Of a stretch of DNA of 64,000 nt, positions 58,757 through 64,000 are shown piece by piece. The DNA comes from Christensenellaceae bacterium. Its GTDB lineage: Bacteria > Bacillota > Clostridia > Christensenellales > Christensenellaceae. Position numbers and translations under genes: made by a program. The notes under the pieces were generated by a model, which saw only the letters and a program-made list of their open reading frames with translations, searched no databases and was not told where the DNA came from. Where the stretch lies: positions 62,001-126,000 of the forward strand of contig JAFWWA010000038.1 of the NCBI GenBank assembly GCA_017523755.1. Direction: 5' to 3'. The number at the start of each line of letters is the position of its first letter. Position 1 is the first letter of the stretch.

Positions 58757-60001
58757 ATGAAAAAGTTTTTTACAAGAGTCTATGAGATAATAAAAAATAA
58801 TTTCTGGCAGAAGATGCTGGCACTGCTTTTTGCTTTCATTATATGGAGCTATATTCTTGTTGAATCCAATCCTACAAGAAGATGTGAAGTAAACAATCTT
58901 TCGTTAAATGTGATTGGTTCGGCTGAGCTTGAATCAAAGCATCTCATGATCACCGACGGTCTTGATGACCTTATAGATATCGATGTCGTTATAGAGGCAG
59001 AACAGAGCGAACATAAATATATAAACAACAGCAATGTTACCGCTACTATAGATCTGACGACGGTAAAGTCAGTAGGGGAGAATACAGTAAATGTCAATAT
59101 CGATACGAAATACGGCCTTGTAAAAAGCGTATCTCCGTCTACGATAACATTGACAGCCGAGGAGATAGTCGATAAGGAAGTTCCCGTCACTTATGAATAT
59201 AAAGGATCTGCTCCTGACGGATACTATGTTGCTCCTCCTGCTTTTTCATCCAATACTGTCAGAATTATTGGCGCTCAGTCTGTGGTTGACCGCATAACTG
59301 AAGCCAGATGTGATATCAGTATAGTCGGACTGAAGGAAAGCATAACAAAGAGCTATTCCGCTTCTTTCCTTAACTATTCTGGAAATAAGATCGATTACGG
59401 AAACCTCATCATCGGCGGGGCTCCCTCGGTAGCTGCTTCCATCAAAGTAATGAGGTGTAAGAGAGTCCCGATAGATGATAATATATCAGGAGCTGTTTTT
59501 ATCAATCTCCCGGATAACCATGTAGTTACAGGCCTTAAGATCGACCCGTACGATATCCTTATAGCAGGCTCTGAGGAACTTCTTGATACGATCGATGTTC
59601 TTTCCCTTGAGGAGATCAATGTCAAGAACGCAGAGGGAGTGATTAGAACTAATGCCCTTGTTAAGGAGCTGGACGGAGTCGTGTTTGTCGAGCCCAGGAC
59701 TGTCCAGATCACGGTTAATACTGAAGAGAGAAAAATCACCAAGACATTCAGGGATGTCAAGATCAATCTGAGGTCCGCGAACGAAGATTGCTCGATCGAT
59801 CCGCATTACACGGATGTCGTCATCACAGGCCCCTACTCGGTTCTTAACAGGATGATGAACAGTGATATCTACCTCTTTGCCGATGTTGCCGGCTATTCGA
59901 GTGGGACTTACTCTATAAACATCCAGGTCCAGAATATTGAAGGTATCGATCCTTCGAACATAAAACTTGATAAGACTTCTGTCGAAGTGGTGATCCCCTG
60001 A
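58757..60001 (+). CDS. cdaR: CdaR (YbbR-domain regulator of CdaA)
   Basis: A 414-residue protein with one N-terminal membrane anchor (about 19-36, MLALLFAFIIWSYILVES) and four extracellular YbbR-like beta domains (repeats ending in patterns such as VSPSTITLTAEEIVDKEVPV and DGVVFVEPRTVQITV). It binds CdaA and adjusts its activity. It starts 1 base after cdaA. GlmM, the usual third partner, is not in the window; an ATPase gene follows instead. Confidence 0.94.
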   Translation: MKKFFTRVYEIIKNNFWQKMLALLFAFIIWSYILVESNPTRRCEVNNLSLNVIGSAELESKHLMITDGLDDLIDIDVVIEAEQSEHKYINNSNVTATIDLTTVKSVGENTVNVNIDTKYGLVKSVSPSTITLTAEEIVDKEVPVTYEYKGSAPDGYYVAPPAFSSNTVRIIGAQSVVDRITEARCDISIVGLKESITKSYSASFLNYSGNKIDYGNLIIGGAPSVAASIKVMRCKRVPIDDNISGAVFINLPDNHVVTGLKIDPYDILIAGSEELLDTIDVLSLEEINVKNAEGVIRTNALVKELDGVVFVEPRTVQITVNTEERKITKTFRDVKINLRSANEDCSIDPHYTDVVITGPYSVLNRMMNSDIYLFADVAGYSSGTYSINIQVQNIEGIDPSNIKLDKTSVEVVIP

Positions 60002-60678
60002 TGAAGAGATTTAATATATTTGCAGGGAATTTCGGAAGCGGAAAGACAGAGATGGTCCTGAATTTTGCTGTAAATGCGGCTGATTCGGGAAAGAAAGTAA
60101 TGCTTGTGGATATGGATCTTATAAATCCCTATTTCAAATCCAGCTCACAGATCTCAATGCTTCATTCAAAGGGTATAGAGGTCGTCTCTCCAGGCTTTGC
60201 AAACACGCTTTCGGATACTCCCTCTCTCAGCCCGAAGATTTATTCCGCATTCACGTCTGACTGTGATGTCGTGATTTTTGACAGCGGAGGTGATCCCGAC
60301 GGAGCTACAGTTCTTGGTTTCCTTGAGGAAAAGTTCAAGGAGAACATTGACGATCTCGATTTCTTCATGGTACTTAATACCAGAAGACCGATGCAGGAGA
60401 CCCCGAAAGACATCGTGGACCTGCTTGGTGATATCGAGGATGCGAGCAGGCTAAAGATCACAGGCTTAATAAACAATACCAATCTTTCAAGGGAAACAGA
60501 TGCGCAGGTGATAGAGCAGAGCAGGGAAGTCGTAAAAACGGTTTCAAATTTGACAGGTATCCCTGTCAGATATACTTCTGCACTGAAAGAGTTATGTGAT
60601 GCCGGAGGTTTCGGTATAGACGGTGAACTTATGCCGATAAAACTGTATCTGAGACCTGAATGGATGGATTTGATCTGA
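60001..60678 (+). CDS. MinD/ParA-type P-loop ATPase of the cdaAR operon
   Basis: A 225-residue soluble ATPase. The Walker A is GNFGSGKTEMVLNFA, which lacks the deviant KGG lysine. It is followed by KKVMLVDMDLINPYFKSS and Walker B-like VVIFDSGGDPDG, with NLTGIPVRYTSALKEL near the C-terminus. Its start shares one base with the cdaR stop, so it is translationally coupled. Function unknown; a role near c-di-AMP signalling or membrane positioning is only suggested by the operon. Confidence 0.85.
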   Translation: MKRFNIFAGNFGSGKTEMVLNFAVNAADSGKKVMLVDMDLINPYFKSSSQISMLHSKGIEVVSPGFANTLSDTPSLSPKIYSAFTSDCDVVIFDSGGDPDGATVLGFLEEKFKENIDDLDFFMVLNTRRPMQETPKDIVDLLGDIEDASRLKITGLINNTNLSRETDAQVIEQSREVVKTVSNLTGIPVRYTSALKELCDAGGFGIDGELMPIKLYLRPEWMDLI

Positions 60679-60679
60679 T

Positions 60680-60716
60680 AAAAAAGCTTACGGCCAAAGA
60701 TTCCGTAAGCTTTTTT
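60680..60716. terminator. Bidirectional terminator after the cdaAR-ATPase operon
   Basis: A 14-bp stem AAAAAAGCTTACGG / CCGTAAGCTTTTTT with a 9-base loop lies between convergent genes. Confidence 0.93.
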
Positions 60717-60724
60717 ATCATATA

Positions 60725-61612
60725 TCAGTGTACCTGTGGAAGTGCATTGATGAGGACGCCGGTATCTATAATGTTCTCCCTTGAAACTGGCGGAAGGAAA
60801 ACTGTACCGGAACTTTTATCTGAGGCTGAAAGCCTCTTTTTTATGAACTGTTCTAGAAGCATTCTGTATCTGTCATAAAAGTCATCAAGCACGATGGCGT
60901 CAGGTGAAAATCTTTCATCAAGCAAAGTAAGAGCATCTGCTATCATGTAACCGATCTTTTCAGCTATCGTGACAGCGTAGCGGTCACCTTTTTCAGCTAA
61001 TCTTAAAACAGTGTCCAGTGTGATGCCTTCTGGCTCTTCAATATAAACTCTGAGTTCTGACTCTTCAGGGATACTGTCAGGGGATCTTCTTATATCACAT
61101 ATAAGAGCGTTTATATCCGATGTACCACATAATAAGGGAATATTCCCGGGAAACTCTGCATTAAAGAGCTTTTTATCCTTGACGATGCCTGCAGAAACTT
61201 CAGGGATAAGAGACAGAAATACAATGCTGTTAAAATCCCTGCCTTTACGGTTGTATTCGTATAATTCTGCCAGAGCGCTGATCTCTGAGTTCGTGTTAAG
61301 AAAACAGGGAACGTTATATCTGTTTGTGAAGTGTTCTTTTATCCTTAAGCCTTTCCATTCTGGCATATTCGGCGGATCAAGGAGTATACCGTTATGCATA
61401 TCTACGGGGCCTCTGCAGCCTATACCGATAGCTTCGAAATCATACATATCAAGCAGTTCATCAAAGCGCTCCATGGCTTGCTTGAGCGTATCATAGTCAG
61501 CTTCAGTGAGGAAAACGAGCTTGTTCAGAACTTTAACCATTCCCTCATTATAATATCCGTAAACGACTGTACATTTAGTCCGGCCTATATCAATACCTAT
61601 AATCCTTTTCAT
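60725..61612 (-). CDS. ROK-family protein with degenerate active site
   Basis: A 295-residue sugar-kinase-fold protein. The first ATP motif is kept (GIDIGRTKCTVVYGYY), and AIGIGCRGPVDMHNGILLDPPNMPEW resembles ROK glucokinases. The catalytic region usually reading ENDANAAALAE is LNTNSEISALAE here, so the catalytic Asp aligns with Asn. The EGGH motif and the CxCGxxGC zinc site are also missing. No helix-turn-helix domain is present. It may bind a sugar without phosphorylating it, or act on an atypical substrate. Followed by aspartate kinase upstream on the same strand. Confidence 0.8.
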   Translation of the reverse strand: MKRIIGIDIGRTKCTVVYGYYNEGMVKVLNKLVFLTEADYDTLKQAMERFDELLDMYDFEAIGIGCRGPVDMHNGILLDPPNMPEWKGLRIKEHFTNRYNVPCFLNTNSEISALAELYEYNRKGRDFNSIVFLSLIPEVSAGIVKDKKLFNAEFPGNIPLLCGTSDINALICDIRRSPDSIPEESELRVYIEEPEGITLDTVLRLAEKGDRYAVTIAEKIGYMIADALTLLDERFSPDAIVLDDFYDRYRMLLEQFIKKRLSASDKSSGTVFLPPVSRENIIDTGVLINALPQVH

Positions 61613-61685
61613 TTCCTCTTCTTTCAGATATCCATGGTGAAAGCCGCTGAAATATATGAAAAAGCATGAATAGAATCAGCTTATA

Positions 61686-63014
61686 TCATTCATCCATCTG
61701 CCTGATGAAGGCTTCATAGATAGATCTGATCGCCCGGTCGAAATCATTGTTTCCTACACCGACGATTATATTCATCTCACTTGAACCCTGATCGATCATC
61801 CTGATATTAATCTTGGCTTCTGCAAGTGCTCCGAAGATAGTGGCGGCAGTTCCTATCTGACGTATCATCCCTCGTCCGACAGTAGCTATAAGGGCGATAT
61901 TACTGAAAACCTCGATGCTGTCCGGCTTGCAGATCCTGTGGATATCATCTACAAGATCGTGAAGAGTATCTTCTATACTTGAATCTTGGAGAACTACACA
62001 GAGTGTGTCTATACCGGAAGGCATATGCTCAAATGATACACCGTATTTCTCGATGCATGAAAGGACTTTACGCCCGAAGCCGAGCTCAGAGTTCATGCCG
62101 TTTTTCTCAATAGAGATGATAGTGAAATTCTTTTTGCCGGCTATGCCCGTTATGCCTTTTCTGTCTTCTTCATGTTCGATCATGGGGACGATCATAGTCC
62201 ATTTTGCGGACGGATCGTTAGTGTTCCTTACATTGATCGGAATAGCGGCATTATAAACGGGGAAGATGGAGTCTTCATGCAGCACCTGGGCGCCCATATA
62301 GGAAAGCTCTCTTAATTCCCTGTAAGTTACGAAGTCAATGGATTTCGGGTTTTTGACGATCCTGGGATCAGCCATAAGGAATCCTGAAACGTCAGTCCAG
62401 TTTTCATAGAGATCGGCACTGCATCCAGCTGCGACTATTGCGCCTGAAATATCGGAACCACCTCTTGGGAAGGTATGGATCCTGCCGTCAGGCAGACTTC
62501 CGTAGAATCCGGGGATAACGGCATATTCATGCTTTTTAAGTTCCTTCCTGAGAAGCGGAAGCGAAACTTCTTCAGAATACTTGCCGCGTTTGTCGAACTT
62601 TATGACATCCTTTGCGTCGATGAAATCCCATCCGAGATATGATGCGAGCAGAAGACCGTTGAAATACTCGCCGCGGCTAGCCGAGTATTCGGCCCCTGCG
62701 CCGTTTAGAAGTTCATTAAGGAAATCCTTGAGTCTGGCTTCTATATCTATATCAAGACCCAGTTCTTCCTTTATAGATACGAATCTTTCGGTTATCTCTT
62801 CGAAAACGGACATATAATCGCCGCCGAATTCGATATCCTGATTCAGCTTTAATAGAAGATCGGTCACCTTTGAGTCACCGTCGAATCTTTTTCCGGGTGC
62901 GGAAGGGACGACATAATGCCTGTTTCTGTCAGACATAAGTATGTTCTTAACTTTTTCCATCTGGCTGCCGCTGGCAAGTGATGAACCGCCGAATTTTGTA
63001 ACTATGATAGACAT
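61686..63014 (-). CDS. lysC: Aspartate kinase
   Basis: A 442-residue amino acid kinase. It has VTKFGGSSLASGSQME, VVPSAPGKRFDGDSKVTDLL, FPRGGSDISGAIVAAG, ENWTDVSGFLMADPRIV and YMGAQVLHEDSIFP, followed by two ACT domains (about 300-442, including ISIEKNGMNSELGFGRKVLSC and ALAEAKINIRMIDQGSSE). It phosphorylates aspartate for Lys/Thr/Met synthesis and is feedback-regulated through ACT. No lysine riboswitch is seen in the 28-base gap to the DUF1015 gene upstream, with which it is probably co-transcribed. Confidence 0.95.
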   Translation of the reverse strand: MSIIVTKFGGSSLASGSQMEKVKNILMSDRNRHYVVPSAPGKRFDGDSKVTDLLLKLNQDIEFGGDYMSVFEEITERFVSIKEELGLDIDIEARLKDFLNELLNGAGAEYSASRGEYFNGLLLASYLGWDFIDAKDVIKFDKRGKYSEEVSLPLLRKELKKHEYAVIPGFYGSLPDGRIHTFPRGGSDISGAIVAAGCSADLYENWTDVSGFLMADPRIVKNPKSIDFVTYRELRELSYMGAQVLHEDSIFPVYNAAIPINVRNTNDPSAKWTMIVPMIEHEEDRKGITGIAGKKNFTIISIEKNGMNSELGFGRKVLSCIEKYGVSFEHMPSGIDTLCVVLQDSSIEDTLHDLVDDIHRICKPDSIEVFSNIALIATVGRGMIRQIGTAATIFGALAEAKINIRMIDQGSSEMNIIVGVGNNDFDRAIRSIYEAFIRQMDE

Positions 63015-63042
63015 AATATCACCTTTATTTATCCTGGACCCC

Positions 63043-64000
63043 TTAAAGTATTATCTTTCTGCCTTCTATATAGTAGCGCTTTTCCTCAGCCTCACCCAGA
63101 GAAAAAGTCTTCTTGGGCAGAACACCATATTTCGCTATTGTATTGAAAAAAGACGATTTATCGAGTACCGGCATCATAAAACCGGTGCATCCGTCTTTAT
63201 CAGACTGTTTGTGCAGCTCTTCGTCTCCGTGGATATACTCGATATAGTCATAATCCGCGGACAGTTTTTCAAGAATGCTGTCTATCAGTATGAATGCATT
63301 TACCGAATCTGTGTCACTGAGGAATATATCATAATTCCGCCCTCTGTGTTTAACGGATAAGGAGCATTTCGGATCATTTGAAGCATTTTCTTTTATATAC
63401 GAATCTTTATCTGAAACTGCAAGCTCGTTTATAAAGCTGTCAAGCAAACTGTGTTTGCTTCCGAATACGCATCTGTGTATAGGCTTAAAGACAAGACCTT
63501 CATCATAGATGTTGATAAGTTCGGTCAGAGCAAATCTTGCAGGATGAGTCTGTCTCTCTTCTTCAGGAAGCGTATCTTTAATACTGTCCCAGACTGCTTT
63601 CGCTGTCGCAAGAGAGTGGTTTCCGTCTCCGACGAGAAGAAGCATATCATCAGTTTTCGGAAGGCCGTTTATACGGCTGATGATCTCTTCTAGAAAAGCG
63701 CTGTCCTTAATGAACCAGCCTTCTGCATATCCGCCGCCGAGCATGAGCTCGGATGAATACACCTTTTCATAGGAACTTTTGTTCTTTTCTATATCCTGCA
63801 TTATCGAGTCGCCCTTATCATTCATCAAGACGATGATATGCGGGAATTCGACCGGAGCATTTTTCCTTATCCTGACTCTCGGGGGTATCCTTGAGAGTAT
63901 CGTCTTTTCAGTTGCCCTTATAAGGGGTTTTTTTGTATGGTCCGTATCGTATGATTCGAGGTCGAGACATATCACGAGGCCTCTGCGTCTTACACCTGCT
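63043..64000 (-). CDS. DUF1015 family protein (N-terminus beyond window edge)
   Basis: The frame is open to the window end, so about 318 C-terminal residues are seen. DUF1015 landmarks are GLVICLDLESYD, PLIRATEKTILSRIPPRVRIRKNAP, the SSELMLGGGYAEGWFI stretch and LLVGDGNHSLATAKAVWDSIK. The family is widespread, cytoplasmic and uncharacterised, and often next to amino acid biosynthetic genes; here it precedes aspartate kinase by 28 bases. No reaction can be assigned. Confidence 0.88.
   Translation of the reverse strand, partial: AGVRRRGLVICLDLESYDTDHTKKPLIRATEKTILSRIPPRVRIRKNAPVEFPHIIVLMNDKGDSIMQDIEKNKSSYEKVYSSELMLGGGYAEGWFIKDSAFLEEIISRINGLPKTDDMLLLVGDGNHSLATAKAVWDSIKDTLPEEERQTHPARFALTELINIYDEGLVFKPIHRCVFGSKHSLLDSFINELAVSDKDSYIKENASNDPKCSLSVKHRGRNYDIFLSDTDSVNAFILIDSILEKLSADYDYIEYIHGDEELHKQSDKDGCTGFMMPVLDKSSFFNTIAKYGVLPKKTFSLGEAEEKRYYIEGRKIIL

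Noticed and set aside
63015-63042. Lysine riboswitch upstream of aspartate kinase
   Set aside because: The gap is 28 bases, far too short for an L-box, and no L-box motif is seen in the visible part of the upstream gene.

Overview
The window reads as chromosome of a Gram-positive, low-to-moderate GC member of the Clostridia, most likely a Lachnospiraceae-type gut or rumen anaerobe. Supporting evidence: a ferredoxin-dependent indolepyruvate oxidoreductase, a HrcA/CIRCE heat-shock operon, a SepF/DivIVA division cluster, CdaA/CdaR, a GGGtGRT protein, a Re-citrate-synthase-like enzyme, and heavy use of AGG/AGA (Arg) and ATA (Ile) codons. No rRNA, CRISPR array, intact phage or insertion sequence was seen; one tRNA-Ser gene is present.

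Layout. 0-5.5 kb (+): end of iorA, iorB, an ACT protein, then alr, 5-FTHF cyclo-ligase, rsmD, coaD, a coiled-coil protein and a CPBP protease. 5.5-12 kb (-): MalY-type lyase plus RidA, then hlyD-like, PLPHP, sepF, divIVA, lspA, rluD. 12-13.2 kb (-): a stand-alone AICAR transformylase gene broken by one in-frame TAA. 13.5-18.4 kb (+): hrcA-grpE-dnaK-dnaJ behind a perfect CIRCE. 18.4-24.5 kb (-): an eight-gene thiamine salvage operon (thiW-thiM-thiE-HAD phosphatase-thiD-thiT-tenA-thiN) behind two tandem TPP riboswitches, each with its own terminator, followed by an unassigned, strongly structured leader RNA.

24.6-47.2 kb is the more accessory part: an Lgt paralogue, GH43-like, GH39 and GH29 glycosidases, two aldo/keto reductases, a galactonate-type sugar-acid set (KDG kinase, KDPG aldolase, DgoD, MBL-fold lactonase), two tandem rhamnonate-dehydratase-like enolases, the IscU-like/GGGtGRT pair, a frameshifted integrase remnant beside tRNA-Ser, and a Ser/Thr kinase module with a small partner and a duplicated lipoprotein. 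The enzymes together suggest release of hexoses or deoxyhexoses from plant or mucin glycans and oxidation to sugar acids that are cleaved to pyruvate.

47.3-64 kb returns to core functions: rbgA, rnhB, a giant two-module GT-C glycosyltransferase, a flippase, an M24 peptidase, efp, DUF47/Pit phosphate uptake, cdaA-cdaR with a MinD-like ATPase, a degenerate ROK protein, aspartate kinase and a partial DUF1015 protein.

The most notable points are the unassigned structured RNA between the TPP riboswitches and thiW, the HAD protein placed to close the ThMP-to-thiamine gap, the nonsense codon in the purine gene, the terminator that hides the ridA ribosome binding site while carrying a promoter in its loop, and the GGGtGRT pair of unknown function. 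All functional calls come from reading motifs and context; no database search was possible.
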